Below are positions 46,098-55,986 of a DNA stretch of 64,000 nucleotides, piece after piece. Each line of letters opens with the position of its first letter. Position 1 is the stretch's first letter. The notes under the pieces were generated by a model that saw only the letters and a list, made by a program, of their open reading frames with translations, was not told the origin of the DNA and did not search any database. The DNA is from Pseudohongiella sp. GTDB lineage: Bacteria > Pseudomonadota > Gammaproteobacteria > Pseudomonadales > Pseudohongiellaceae. Location: positions 1-64,000 of the forward strand of contig NZ_DRFV01000002.1 of NCBI RefSeq assembly GCF_011050365.1. The letters are read 5' to 3'. Both the position numbers and the translations under genes were made by a program.

Positions 46098-47921
46098 TTA
46101 CCCGGAAGGCAAGGGCGTTTTCATGGCATCCTGTAGCGCTTGCCGAAGCACGTAGTAGTCCACCGGTTTCACCAGCACAACGAAGCCGGCTTCACGAATT
46201 TCATTCAGTCTGGCTGAGGACACATTACCCGTGGCCAGCAAAATTCGCTGTCTGGGCAAATGCTGCTGAAGATTGCGCGCAATATCCAGACCGGAGACCT
46301 CGTCGTGCAACATGTCATCCAGCAGCACCAGCTCAAAGTCGTTGTCACTGGCCAGCAACCGCTCCAGCTGCTCCGGTGATGCTGCACTGACCACGTGACA
46401 GCCCCAGCTTCGCAACAATCCGGTCACCGCATCGAGTATGGCCGCATCATCATCAACCACCAACGCTCTGACCCCCGCCAGGTCGCCCTCGGGCTGCTCC
46501 GCCCGGGACAGCATCTGCGCCTCGTCAGCCTGGTCAACAACAGCACGGCTTGGCACATGCACACTGAACGTGCTACCGACCCCCGGCTCCGACTTCAGTG
46601 TCAGTTTGATCTCCAGCAATGCCGCTATGCGTTTGACGATCGCCAAGCCCAGACCTGAGCCTTTACCTTTGGATCGTGCCTTGTTGCTGACCTGGTAATA
46701 GTCACGGAAGATCCGCTGCTGATCATCTGCCGCAATACCGATACCGGTATCGATGACTGAAATATTAAGGCCACTACGCTGTCGCCTGGCCTGCACGGAT
46801 ACCGAGCCTTTGTCGGTATAACGCACCGCGTTAATGATCAGGTTACGGAACATTCGCTCCAGTAACAGCATATCGGAGCGAACTGTCACCGGAGATACAA
46901 AAATGTGCAACTCTACCTTCTTGGCCTGGGCTTCCGGCATGACGCCATCAACGATATTCTTCAGCAATGCATCAAGTCTGAACTCGGTGTGGTCAGCAGT
47001 AATGACCCCGGCATCAAATTTGGAAAGATCCAGCAGGCTGTTGAATTGTTCATGCAGCAGGCTGCTGGTCTCGTCAATCTTGTCGATGAGCTCGCGCGTG
47101 CGCTCATCGCCTCCCATGTGCCGCAGACTGCCAAGGAACAGAGTCATGGCGTGCAGCGGCTGGCGCAGATCATGACTGGCGGCGGCCATAAAGCGATTTT
47201 TCTCTTCATTGGCCTTACGCGCAACATTCAGGGCTTTTTCAATAATGACTTTGTCTTTTTCCAGCTTCAGGTTCTGCTCACGGTTCTCGTCACGAATGCG
47301 AATCGACTCGGCAAAGACATCAGCATTGCGACGCCCGAACTGCATCAGCAGAATCATGATCGCCAACATGGCAACACTGATTTCGATATCCGCCGGACTG
47401 CGGAATACTGACAGAAATACAATGCCCTGACCCAGGTTGGTCAGCAGCAACAGCGGAAAGCCGCGATAATGAATCGATGAGTTGATGGTCGTGCCTATGG
47501 CGTAAATAAGAGTGAGCAATGTGACCGCAAAAACCGCGCGGTCAGAACCCTGCAGACACACCCACCAGTAACCCGAGCCCACTGTGATGGTGCTCAGTAG
47601 CGAACTGACGTACAACAGCAGCTCATTACGGTACAGCTCCGACACGGAGGTGAACACCAGACGTTTCTCCACGTAGCGACACACCAGTACCCGGCACAGC
47701 GCCAGCAGTATGATCAACCCCACCCATATCAGCAGGTTGACCGGCGGCACGTCCTGCCACAGACCGTAGATATAAATCAGTCCGCTGCCAATCACCAGCC
47801 ACAAGGCTTTGTGGGACTGGAACACGCGCACGCGCTGTGACTCCGACGTCAGGCTCAGCAGTTGCGGTTCCAGGGCCTGCTCATAACGGGAGAAACCGGT
47901 AATGCGATCCAGTACACTCAT
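46098..47921 (-). CDS. Membrane hybrid histidine kinase with C-terminal receiver
   Basis: A 607-residue kinase. About six transmembrane helices (residues 38-195) form an undefined sensor, followed by a coiled linker, HisKA (AAASHDLRQPLHAM, phosphorylated His250), HATPase (NLIINAVRYTDKGSVSVQAR; DTGIGI; GKGSGLGLAIV) and a receiver domain (about 485-600; VVDDDAAIL, phospho-acceptor in LVLLDDMLHD). The HDLRQPLHA type of H-box is typical of kinases that pair with NarL/LuxR-type regulators. Its ATG overlaps the stop of the 1916-aa enzyme by 4 bp. The regulator at 53665 is the likely partner. Confidence 0.92.
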   Translation of the reverse strand: MSVLDRITGFSRYEQALEPQLLSLTSESQRVRVFQSHKALWLVIGSGLIYIYGLWQDVPPVNLLIWVGLIILLALCRVLVCRYVEKRLVFTSVSELYRNELLLYVSSLLSTITVGSGYWWVCLQGSDRAVFAVTLLTLIYAIGTTINSSIHYRGFPLLLLTNLGQGIVFLSVFRSPADIEISVAMLAIMILLMQFGRRNADVFAESIRIRDENREQNLKLEKDKVIIEKALNVARKANEEKNRFMAAASHDLRQPLHAMTLFLGSLRHMGGDERTRELIDKIDETSSLLHEQFNSLLDLSKFDAGVITADHTEFRLDALLKNIVDGVMPEAQAKKVELHIFVSPVTVRSDMLLLERMFRNLIINAVRYTDKGSVSVQARRQRSGLNISVIDTGIGIAADDQQRIFRDYYQVSNKARSKGKGSGLGLAIVKRIAALLEIKLTLKSEPGVGSTFSVHVPSRAVVDQADEAQMLSRAEQPEGDLAGVRALVVDDDAAILDAVTGLLRSWGCHVVSAASPEQLERLLASDNDFELVLLDDMLHDEVSGLDIARNLQQHLPRQRILLATGNVSSARLNEIREAGFVVLVKPVDYYVLRQALQDAMKTPLPSG

Positions 47922-50900
47922 ACGGTCTCCTCGTTTCCATCGCTATTGGCATACCAGACAGGGCCTGCCGGTTGCGCGTCGGGGCCAAACGCCTGCATGC
48001 GCAAACGCCTTGCCGGTGCCGGCTCCAGATCCAGTCTGACAAAGTGCTGTTTGGCTGAGCTCAGCAGGATCTGCCGTCCCCTGACATTAATGTGTGTCAC
48101 CTGTGCCATGCCGGTATTGTGCGCCAGCAGCGAAACGTCAAACTCATCTTGCCAGTCGTAATCGTTGATGTTGGCGTTGACGAAGGCCATGGGCGCATGC
48201 AATCCGGATGCACAGACCTGGGTAAGCTGCACCGATTTTTCATCAGCCCCGCCCGGCGTCCTGGCCCCGGTGCTGGCAGTGAGCCGAAGTTGGGCAAAGC
48301 AGGAAAAATGCGGATCACCACACAACCAGATAATTTGCTTGCCTAACGCGTGAGTATGCAGCAATTCAATCATCTGCACGATGAATCCCGGGTAGGCCAG
48401 CAAACCATCCTGATAGACTGCCGTCGCCGGGTTTGCCCGAACCGCGCGCGAAACAGGCGACAGCGGCGACCCGGTAGCGAGAAACAGCACCGGACTATCC
48501 TTGTGTGCCTGTAACCATTGCGTAAAGCCCTGTATCTGATCCGCCTGCAACAGATCATTGCTGCCGTCGTCACCGGACTGCCGGTGCAGACGAGTATCAA
48601 AAACAAAGAACGGATAACCCGCGCTGTCAAACTGGTGCCAAAGGCGCAGCGCACGGTCGTCCCATTCGGTGTGGTGATGTGTCTGATACAGCCACGCCAT
48701 CCGCCGCGCATAATCATAACCCCGGGCAGCAGCATCCGCCTCACCACGCCAGTTATCACGATACTCATGATCGTCTACCGCGAAATAGGTCGGTAGATGT
48801 GACATCAGACGCTTTGCCTCGGAACTGCCAAAAACCATGCGGTAGGGATTACGGAATTTTTCATAGTGCGCCCCGGGGTCAAACAGATCAGCAGTGGCAT
48901 CAGCATATATCTGGTCACCCAGCAGGATCATACAGTCCGCGCCACGCAAACCTTCGGCCGGGTTGTCGCTGACATGCGCCAGCATACCGTTGAAAATGCT
49001 CATCGCCCGACTGCGTTCAAACGGCAGGCCCGGGTGCAGACACGAACCCGCGAGCACGGTCAGCGCGGGCAAGGCGTCAGCCGGTTCAGGATTGGCCAGC
49101 AGGCGCTCTACCCAGGGTAATCCACGCCAGCGCAGCAACACCTGCTCATTGCCAGCATCTGTCGCCGGCTCACAAGCGGAGTGGTTCGCATAGTTAAGAC
49201 TGAGCCGGTAGTCAGACGTCTGTGTTGAATCAAAGACGAAGTCATAAAGCCAGAATTCCTGCTGCCAATGGCCCGGCGAATCTGCTCCGCCGGGTTCGTT
49301 GGCCGGCAGCGTCGTCGATACCACCGGCGTCAGATGCTCACCGGAAACGGCGGTACTGGTAATGGTCAGGCCCGTTGCCGCCAACGCGGTAAAGTCCTGC
49401 GCCTCGACCCACAGCCTGATACGCAACTGTCTGCCACCCGACGCTGTCGGGTGGCAGACAGGTCTGGAAACAATCGGTCCCGTCAATGGTCTGGTCGGCA
49501 ACTGCGCCGGCGTGTTGCTGCCGCAGCGCCTGACAAATTCGGCGCGCTGTGCAGGTTCGCTGAATCGCCGCTCATAGTGTTGTTGCAATGCGTCATCATC
49601 AGCGGCGCAAAAGAACTCATGCAACCGCGGATACACATCGCTGTCAGCCGTTTTGCTGAAAATCATGTCCATGTGGCCATAGCCATCAAGCACATCAATC
49701 CAGACATTCTCCGCGGCATAGTCCAACGGACCCAATGCACCTGTCCGGTACTCTCCTGTCCGGTGCCTGTGCCGGAGCCGGGTCAACCGGTCAGCGGACT
49801 GCCGTGACGACTCCATATCAAATACAGTGTTGCGATTGCCATGCAGAAAATAGGTAGGGAATGTCCAGTGCCGGGCAAAATTTTCCTCTCGCACATATTC
49901 GTTGGCGCCGTCATGGTTGGAGAGCAGGCCCCGGGTCAGGGAAAAATACACCTGCTGCATAACACCGATCGGCACCGGCCCGATCATGCCGGCGAACTGG
50001 TAACGGGTGTCATCAGCGATATTGGCATTGTGCCACTGACGCCCCCAGAAAATGGTATAGCGGGTATAAATGGACTGGGCGAAACCGGGACCTCTCCAGT
50101 CGCGAAATCCGTTCCAGGCCGACCACTGTTGGCGTTCGTCTGCCGTCATCGCTAGTGCCGCCAGCCGGTCATAAAGCGTCTCCATCAACTCCGGCCCACG
50201 ATACGGCATCGGTTCAATCACCCGGATCGGCTCCAGATTCTTGACCATTGCCCACAAATTGGCCCTGGCCCGATTTTCGCCCGACGTCGTCAGCCATGGT
50301 GTCACCGCGTGTGGCACCAGCGATGCCAGCATGCTTTTGTCACTGTTATCATCAGCGCCAGTACCGTCCTGATTCGATGCCGGGCGATTCAGTTTTCCCG
50401 CCAGTACAGCCATGGCGACAGCGCCAGCACCAATGCAATGCGAAAACACGTGAATGCCACGCTGGTGTTGCCCGGCGATGTCCCGGTTTACTTCCGTATA
50501 GGCAGTATGTATGGCCCATGGCACGTCGTTTAGCGCGATACTGTCCCAGGTATGTTCTGGTGTTACGTTGCGAACATAGTTGGCACTCGCGCGGTGATCA
50601 AGAATCCAGACATCATAATTACGTGCCAGAAAATACTGCACAAAATTGCAGGCAATGGTGTCAGTCCAGAATACCCGGCTGCTGTGTGCCAGACCATGGA
50701 CAAGCATTAACGATTTACGCTCCGCGACATTACCGGTTGCCGGCTGATAACGCACCAGACGGCTCAACTTTTCAGCATTCTCCGATTCCGGTACCGGGCA
50801 CTCGTAAACTTCCTTTGGCAGGCTGCTGTATTGCCCGCCAGCACCGTAGGCCATGGTGTCGGGTGGTTCGAACAAACGCCCCTGGCGGTCATCACTTTCC

Positions 50901-53668
50901 AGCACACTCTTGAGTGCGAAATGGCTGTACGATGGCGCCGCAAATGACCAGAAATGTGTGTGCATGATCATGCGCAGAAAGTACATACCCAGGCCACCGG
51001 CAGCGAGCAAGGTCGCCGTTGAGTCCGGCGACCCGGTAATCTGCAGTGGCGTCGAGCCGTGCGTTACCCTCACCGCATCCAGCTCCAGTTCTGCGCCCAG
51101 TTTATGGTTATCGGCGGTGCGAAACTCCACTGGCAGGACCATCAGGGCTCTGAGCAGATCGTTCAGGCCCAGACCGTAACCCAGGGTCTTGCGGCCGCTG
51201 ATGCGTAGACCGTCAGAGCTGCAGAAGTCATAGCGCAGATAACGTCTTTGCGCCTGTAGTTGCGCAATGCGCCAGAATACTTTGGCCTGGGTGTACCACG
51301 GCGAAGAATTGGCGGGCACTACCCGGCTTGAACGCACCCGGCGGGTTTTTGCTGGCAACACCCACCCGGCCAGCGCATCCGGGATTTTGACCAACGCATC
51401 CATGCTCCGGTATTGCAGATAACGCAGTATCGCACTGATCGTGCGCCACCCGCCGATCAGATGACCAACTGATCCGATGGCGCCCAGTGTGACCTGACCA
51501 TCAAGCTGAAGCAGTGGTATCAGGTTCCGGTCCGGCGTCGTCAGCACCCCGCCCGCTGAATCCGCAGACAAAGTTGCCTGCGCCCGCAGCGGTGATTGCG
51601 GCTTCTGCAGCCACTGCTCCATGGTGTTGTCGCCGTCAAACCGGAACCGGGCATCAAGAACCAGTGCCTTGCTGTCCGCAGGCAGATCCACAGCCGGCAG
51701 GTGTTGCCGGAAAAACGACAACACATCAGCGCCTGCATTGACACGGCGACTCCAAGGCAAGAACGACCGCTTGCCATGGTCCAGGTGCAGAACCAGGCGC
51801 TCATTGAACTCGGCGGACACCGCCTGCTCCGACGCTACCGGTACCGGGTGCATGCCACCACGCGGGATCTGGCGAAACGGCGCGCTGAGCACCGGCAGCG
51901 GCCGCGCGATCACGGCTGAAGCGTTGTTGCCGATTATGTCTGCCGCCAACCGGTAACACAGCGCCGCGATAGTAAGAAAAGGATTGGTGCCGATAGCACC
52001 CGGAATAATCGCCCCATCCAGCACGTACAGGTCATCATAAACGCCGGTGGCACTGGCGTTGCTGAACACCTGCCCGCGGGTATTGACCACGCCCCCGGCG
52101 ATGTCGGCAGCCATGCAGCACCCTCCCAGCGGATGCACTGACACTAATTGTCCGGCAATATCACCGGCCCCTTCCACGATACCGGCAAATTCCGGTGGTA
52201 GCGGTTGTGACAGAATATTGGGGGAGAAAACGCCGCCGTCAAAAGTTGTCGATTCATCGCTGCGCAGCTTCAGGTCCATGCGCGCAAAATAGTCCGCCTC
52301 TTCCGGTCGCTGCCAGACCGGTTGCAGTCTGTCGTTACTGAAACTCAGCTTGCCACTGCTGGCATCATGCCCCATTAGCAAAAGCGCCTGACTGTGTTCA
52401 GCCAGTGAATCGGAAATCGCCAGCACATCATGACCGGGATGAGCACGGTGCCACGCCGATTCGGCACCATCAGCAAAGCGTCGCAACAGATTCTGACTGA
52501 CCAGCAGCTCCTGCCAGACCTGACGCAAGGGATAGGGGATGACGGCATCTTCCAGCGTAAAACTTTCGCCCTCAGGGCCGCCCTGCAGCGCGACGCTGGC
52601 CATGCCCATGATCGTCGGGCCGGGCTCGGTTGCCGGCGGATGCTGACCCGGCGGCGACGCAACGGCACCCACTTTCCCGGACTGCCCGACGCTGAATACC
52701 AGACCATCACCGTTGGTGGAAAACCCGCAGCCAAGCCCGGGCGACAGACCCAGGTCATGCGCCTGCTCAGATCGCATCAGTATTTCAGTGCTGCCGAGTG
52801 TGCCCGCCCCCAGAATCACTGTCCTGCACTGCACCTGTACCACTTCGTCAGGCCGCGCCGCCGGTGCACAGGTGACGAGCCAGCCGTCCCCGATTTTGCT
52901 CAGCGACCTGACGATGACACCGGCGTAGATCTCGGCGCCAAGCTGCCGTATCAAGGGCCAGGCGTTCATGTTCAATGAACCTTTTGCACCCGAGTGACAG
53001 CCAATCACACAGTTGCCGCACAGGTTGCACGGCCCGTGATCAGCGCTATGATCAGTGGGACCGGAGAAATTGACCGTCAAGGGTGCCGCAGTTGCGGTGG
53101 CGTCCAGTGCCGAGGCGGTGGCAGCCATGGCACGATAGCGGCCGAAGCGCTCGGGCTGCGGATGCCTGTTAACGCCCAACAGTTGCTCGATCTTCACCAT
53201 TGCCGGCAACAGTTGCTCGCTCCAGTTGTCGTGACCTGTGCCCTGCGGCCAGGATTCAAACACGGCAGGGTCAGGGCGCGCTGCGACGTTGGCGTTGACC
53301 AGCGATGTACCACCGACCCCTCGCCCGGTAATGGTGACGACGCCTTTGCCGGCTCGCACGTCCCACAGTGCATTCGGGTTGACCGTGTCAGTCCCGGCAT
53401 AACCCGGCATGTCGGCCATCGACCTGGGGAAATCATCAGGCAGGTATTCCGCGCCCCGTTCAAATACCCAGACACGCTGCCGCTCCGCCCCGGGTAAATC
53501 TGCCTGCGCCTCCATCAGCGCCAGCGACGCCATAGCAGCTCCATAGCCGGAGCCCACCACCAGAATATCTGTGCTCAGGCAGAATGTCCGTTGCCGGGTT
53601 TTGTCGAGAAATGGGTAGCCTTGCTCGGCCAGTAGAGTCTCAATCGGCCTGGACAGCCAACTGGTCAC
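47918..53668 (-). CDS. Giant fusion: GMC oxidoreductase, alpha/beta hydrolase and PhoD-like phosphoesterase
   Basis: A 1916-residue protein. Residues about 30-580 form a cholesterol-oxidase-like GMC flavoprotein: FAD loop ILVVGSGYGAAMASLALM, a CxxCxxCxxxC set (Cys214, 217, 220, 224 in CNLCGNCVIGC), SVHPLGGCCM and DGAIIPGAIGTNPFLTIAAL. About 600-960 is a linker domain of unknown type. About 985-1350 is an alpha/beta hydrolase: MLVHGLAHSSRVFW, DVWILDHRASANY, elbow VFSHCIGAGA (Cys1078 at the nucleophile position) and a late His in DVLDGYGHMDMIF. About 1560-1850 is PhoD-like: LLGDQIYAD (1584), VDDHEYRDNW and CGDPHFSCF. No signal peptide is visible. GMC-hydrolase fusions are known; the third domain and the flanking two-component genes (4-bp overlaps on both sides) are unusual. 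Substrates are probably sterol or lipid esters. Confidence 0.9.
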   Translation of the reverse strand: MTSWLSRPIETLLAEQGYPFLDKTRQRTFCLSTDILVVGSGYGAAMASLALMEAQADLPGAERQRVWVFERGAEYLPDDFPRSMADMPGYAGTDTVNPNALWDVRAGKGVVTITGRGVGGTSLVNANVAARPDPAVFESWPQGTGHDNWSEQLLPAMVKIEQLLGVNRHPQPERFGRYRAMAATASALDATATAAPLTVNFSGPTDHSADHGPCNLCGNCVIGCHSGAKGSLNMNAWPLIRQLGAEIYAGVIVRSLSKIGDGWLVTCAPAARPDEVVQVQCRTVILGAGTLGSTEILMRSEQAHDLGLSPGLGCGFSTNGDGLVFSVGQSGKVGAVASPPGQHPPATEPGPTIMGMASVALQGGPEGESFTLEDAVIPYPLRQVWQELLVSQNLLRRFADGAESAWHRAHPGHDVLAISDSLAEHSQALLLMGHDASSGKLSFSNDRLQPVWQRPEEADYFARMDLKLRSDESTTFDGGVFSPNILSQPLPPEFAGIVEGAGDIAGQLVSVHPLGGCCMAADIAGGVVNTRGQVFSNASATGVYDDLYVLDGAIIPGAIGTNPFLTIAALCYRLAADIIGNNASAVIARPLPVLSAPFRQIPRGGMHPVPVASEQAVSAEFNERLVLHLDHGKRSFLPWSRRVNAGADVLSFFRQHLPAVDLPADSKALVLDARFRFDGDNTMEQWLQKPQSPLRAQATLSADSAGGVLTTPDRNLIPLLQLDGQVTLGAIGSVGHLIGGWRTISAILRYLQYRSMDALVKIPDALAGWVLPAKTRRVRSSRVVPANSSPWYTQAKVFWRIAQLQAQRRYLRYDFCSSDGLRISGRKTLGYGLGLNDLLRALMVLPVEFRTADNHKLGAELELDAVRVTHGSTPLQITGSPDSTATLLAAGGLGMYFLRMIMHTHFWSFAAPSYSHFALKSVLESDDRQGRLFEPPDTMAYGAGGQYSSLPKEVYECPVPESENAEKLSRLVRYQPATGNVAERKSLMLVHGLAHSSRVFWTDTIACNFVQYFLARNYDVWILDHRASANYVRNVTPEHTWDSIALNDVPWAIHTAYTEVNRDIAGQHQRGIHVFSHCIGAGAVAMAVLAGKLNRPASNQDGTGADDNSDKSMLASLVPHAVTPWLTTSGENRARANLWAMVKNLEPIRVIEPMPYRGPELMETLYDRLAALAMTADERQQWSAWNGFRDWRGPGFAQSIYTRYTIFWGRQWHNANIADDTRYQFAGMIGPVPIGVMQQVYFSLTRGLLSNHDGANEYVREENFARHWTFPTYFLHGNRNTVFDMESSRQSADRLTRLRHRHRTGEYRTGALGPLDYAAENVWIDVLDGYGHMDMIFSKTADSDVYPRLHEFFCAADDDALQQHYERRFSEPAQRAEFVRRCGSNTPAQLPTRPLTGPIVSRPVCHPTASGGRQLRIRLWVEAQDFTALAATGLTITSTAVSGEHLTPVVSTTLPANEPGGADSPGHWQQEFWLYDFVFDSTQTSDYRLSLNYANHSACEPATDAGNEQVLLRWRGLPWVERLLANPEPADALPALTVLAGSCLHPGLPFERSRAMSIFNGMLAHVSDNPAEGLRGADCMILLGDQIYADATADLFDPGAHYEKFRNPYRMVFGSSEAKRLMSHLPTYFAVDDHEYRDNWRGEADAAARGYDYARRMAWLYQTHHHTEWDDRALRLWHQFDSAGYPFFVFDTRLHRQSGDDGSNDLLQADQIQGFTQWLQAHKDSPVLFLATGSPLSPVSRAVRANPATAVYQDGLLAYPGFIVQMIELLHTHALGKQIIWLCGDPHFSCFAQLRLTASTGARTPGGADEKSVQLTQVCASGLHAPMAFVNANINDYDWQDEFDVSLLAHNTGMAQVTHINVRGRQILLSSAKQHFVRLDLEPAPARRLRMQAFGPDAQPAGPVWYANSDGNEETV

Positions 53669-54372
53669 GACAGCAGCGCCTCACCATATTGTGCGAGATG
53701 ACCCGGCTGGATACCGAGTTTGGCGGCGGCATAGACCGCCTCGGTACGGTTCTGCACTCCCAGTGTTCTGAATGCCACCGATAAATGTGCCTTCACGGTG
53801 TGGTCGGAGATCTCCAGCTCTTTGGCGATTACCTTGTTGGACTTGCCCTGCACCGCTTTCATCAGCACCTCGAACTGGCGGCGCGACAATCGCATGGGCA
53901 TATCGCTTTGGCTGCCCGGCGCCTGCCCGGCTTCCGGCCGGCTCGCAACCGGCAAGGGCCCCAGCGCAATGCGGGGCAGATAGGTACCACCGGCAAGCAC
54001 CAGTTTCAACGCCGAAATCAGCTCTTCACGCGAGGACGACTTGGGAATGAACCCGGCGGCGCCGTGCTCAACCAGATTGCGGATGATACGCGCATCCTCT
54101 TCTCCGGACAGCACTACCAGCGTGGCTGACTCAAAGCGTTCACGACACTTGATCAGCGCCTCCAGTCCGTTGACGCCGGGGAGATAATAATCCAGCAGGA
54201 TCAGATCGATGGGGGCATCATGGTCGGCAAAATCCAGCGCTGCATCCAGACTGCCCGCTTCAAAATACTGCACTTTGTCATCCAGGACCGGCAATAGATA
54301 TTTCAGCCCTTCACGAAACAGATCATGGTCATCAACCAGCAAAATGCGCACGTGCGCTCTCCTTTCCGCCAT
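53665..54372 (-). CDS. NarL/LuxR-type response regulator
   Basis: A 235-residue regulator. The receiver domain (about 8-125) has acidic residues in LLVDDHDLF and the phospho-acceptor Asp61 in LILLDYYLPGVNG. The LuxR-type helix-turn-helix (about 165-225) reads LSRRQFEVLMKAVQGKSNKV, then AKELEISDHTVKAHL. It is the first gene of a three-gene unit with the giant enzyme and the hybrid kinase, and the stop overlaps the enzyme's ATG by 4 bp. It probably controls its own operon, so the 210-bp region to lptM (divergent) should carry its binding sites. Confidence 0.93.
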   Translation of the reverse strand: MAERRAHVRILLVDDHDLFREGLKYLLPVLDDKVQYFEAGSLDAALDFADHDAPIDLILLDYYLPGVNGLEALIKCRERFESATLVVLSGEEDARIIRNLVEHGAAGFIPKSSSREELISALKLVLAGGTYLPRIALGPLPVASRPEAGQAPGSQSDMPMRLSRRQFEVLMKAVQGKSNKVIAKELEISDHTVKAHLSVAFRTLGVQNRTEAVYAAAKLGIQPGHLAQYGEALLS

Positions 54373-54584
54373 AGCTTTATACCCGGTGCGCCCTAGAATA
54401 CCCTTGAATTGAATTTCAAGTACACCCTGACTGTCTCATATCAGGCGCCGTCGGGCGACTAGCCGGATGGCTAGGTTGCTGCATTGGCGCATGGAAATTA
54501 GCCGCCCCACCCCGAACACGGTATAATCGCGCCATTATTAACAGGGCCCCGCCATTAACAGGCCCAGAGCTCGGGATTCTACCA

Positions 54585-54770
54585 GTGCAACGATCAGCCA
54601 TTATTGTCATGACAACCATCCTGATGAGCGGCTTGGGCGCTTGTGGCCAAAAGGGGCCCCTGCAACGCCCCGACTCCCAGCAGCTCAGCGGTCAGCTATA
54701 TGCCGCCCATTACATTGCATCAGGACACCATGAATCCATTTTATTATCAGAACAACGAGCTGTTTGCTGA
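54585..54770 (+). CDS. lptM: Small lipoprotein LptM (YifL)
   Basis: A 61-residue lipoprotein with a GTG start. The signal peptide ends in a lipobox (LMSGLGAC, lipidated Cys20) directly followed by GQKGPL, the strictly kept motif of LptM, which assists LptD assembly in the outer membrane. It precedes lysA-dapF as in most gammaproteobacteria. Its last 41 bp overlap the beginning of lysA in another frame, which is a little unusual, but the same N-terminal motif makes the identity safe. Confidence 0.88.
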   Translation: MQRSAIIVMTTILMSGLGACGQKGPLQRPDSQQLSGQLYAAHYIASGHHESILLSEQRAVC

Positions 54771-55986
54771 ACAGGTAGCCCTGCGGGACATTGCGGCGGA
54801 ATTCGGTACTCCGTGTTACGTGTATTCCAGAGCCGCGCTGGAGCACAACCTGCTGGCCTATGAAAATGCCCTCAGCGACACACCCCACCTGACCTGTTTT
54901 GCCGTCAAGGCCAACTCCAATCTGGCTGTGCTCAACGTACTCGCCCGCCTGGGCGCCGGCTTTGATATTGTTTCCGGTGGCGAACTGACACGCGTGCTGG
55001 CCGCCGGCGGCGAAGCCGGAAAAATCATTTTTTCCGGCCTGGGTAAAACCGAAGCGGAAATCGAGCAGGCGCTGAACGCTGGCATCCTGTGCTTCAATAT
55101 CGAGTCGGAGCCGGAGCTGGACCGCATCAATGCCGTGGCCGCGCGCCTTGGTGTGCAAGCGCCGATCTCCGTGCGCGTCAACCCGGATGTGGACGCGGGT
55201 ACCCACCCCTACATTTCTACCGGATTGAAAGAGAACAAGTTCGGCATCGACATTACGCGGGCATTCGCTGTCTACGAGCGCGCGGCGGCCATGGACAACA
55301 TCCGCATTACCGGCGTTGACTGTCATATCGGCTCTCAGCTCACCTCGATTGATCCCTACCTGGACGCCATTGACCGCGTGCTGCAACTGGTCGATCAACT
55401 GAGCGCTGCCGGCATCAACCTTGAACATTTTGACATGGGCGGCGGTCTTGGCGTTGTCTACAACAAGGAGACGCCACCGTCACCGCAGCTGCTGATCGAG
55501 GCCGTCAAACGTAAAATGGCCGGCAGAGACCTGATCCTGATGCTGGAGCCGGGGCGCTCCATCGCCGCCAATGCCGGTATCTTCATCACTCGCGTAGAGT
55601 TCCTGAAGCACACTGAACACAAGAATTTTGCCATCATCGACGGCGCCATGAATGATCTGCTGCGCCCTGCCCTGTATGGCGCCTGGCAGGAAATCGTGCC
55701 GGTATCCACAGCGCAGGCAGACCTGCTCAGCGAGCACCTGTATGATGTGGTCGGGCCGGTGTGTGAGTCAGGAGACTTCCTGGGCAAGGATCGCAGTCTG
55801 CGCATTGAAGCCGGCGATCTGTTGGCAGTGCGCTCTGCCGGCGCCTATGGTTTTGTCATGAGCTCAAATTACAATACGCGCAACCGGGCTGCCGAAGTCA
55901 TGGTTGACGCAGACAAGGCAACCCTGGTGCGGCAACGTGAAACCGTCAGTTACCAGCTTAGCCTGGAAAGCATTCTGGCGGATTGA
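54730..55986 (+). CDS. lysA: Diaminopimelate decarboxylase
   Basis: A 418-residue PLP enzyme making L-lysine from meso-diaminopimelate. The PLP lysine is Lys60 in LTCFAVKANSNLAVLN; the HIGSQL motif, the phosphate loop FDMGGGLGVVY, MLEPGRSIAANAG and the catalytic VCESGDFLGKDR are intact. ATG 54730 (MNPFYYQNNELFAEQVALRD) is the conserved start; the frame extends upstream inside lptM without meaning. The stop overlaps the dapF start. Confidence 0.96.
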   Translation: MNPFYYQNNELFAEQVALRDIAAEFGTPCYVYSRAALEHNLLAYENALSDTPHLTCFAVKANSNLAVLNVLARLGAGFDIVSGGELTRVLAAGGEAGKIIFSGLGKTEAEIEQALNAGILCFNIESEPELDRINAVAARLGVQAPISVRVNPDVDAGTHPYISTGLKENKFGIDITRAFAVYERAAAMDNIRITGVDCHIGSQLTSIDPYLDAIDRVLQLVDQLSAAGINLEHFDMGGGLGVVYNKETPPSPQLLIEAVKRKMAGRDLILMLEPGRSIAANAGIFITRVEFLKHTEHKNFAIIDGAMNDLLRPALYGAWQEIVPVSTAQADLLSEHLYDVVGPVCESGDFLGKDRSLRIEAGDLLAVRSAGAYGFVMSSNYNTRNRAAEVMVDADKATLVRQRETVSYQLSLESILAD

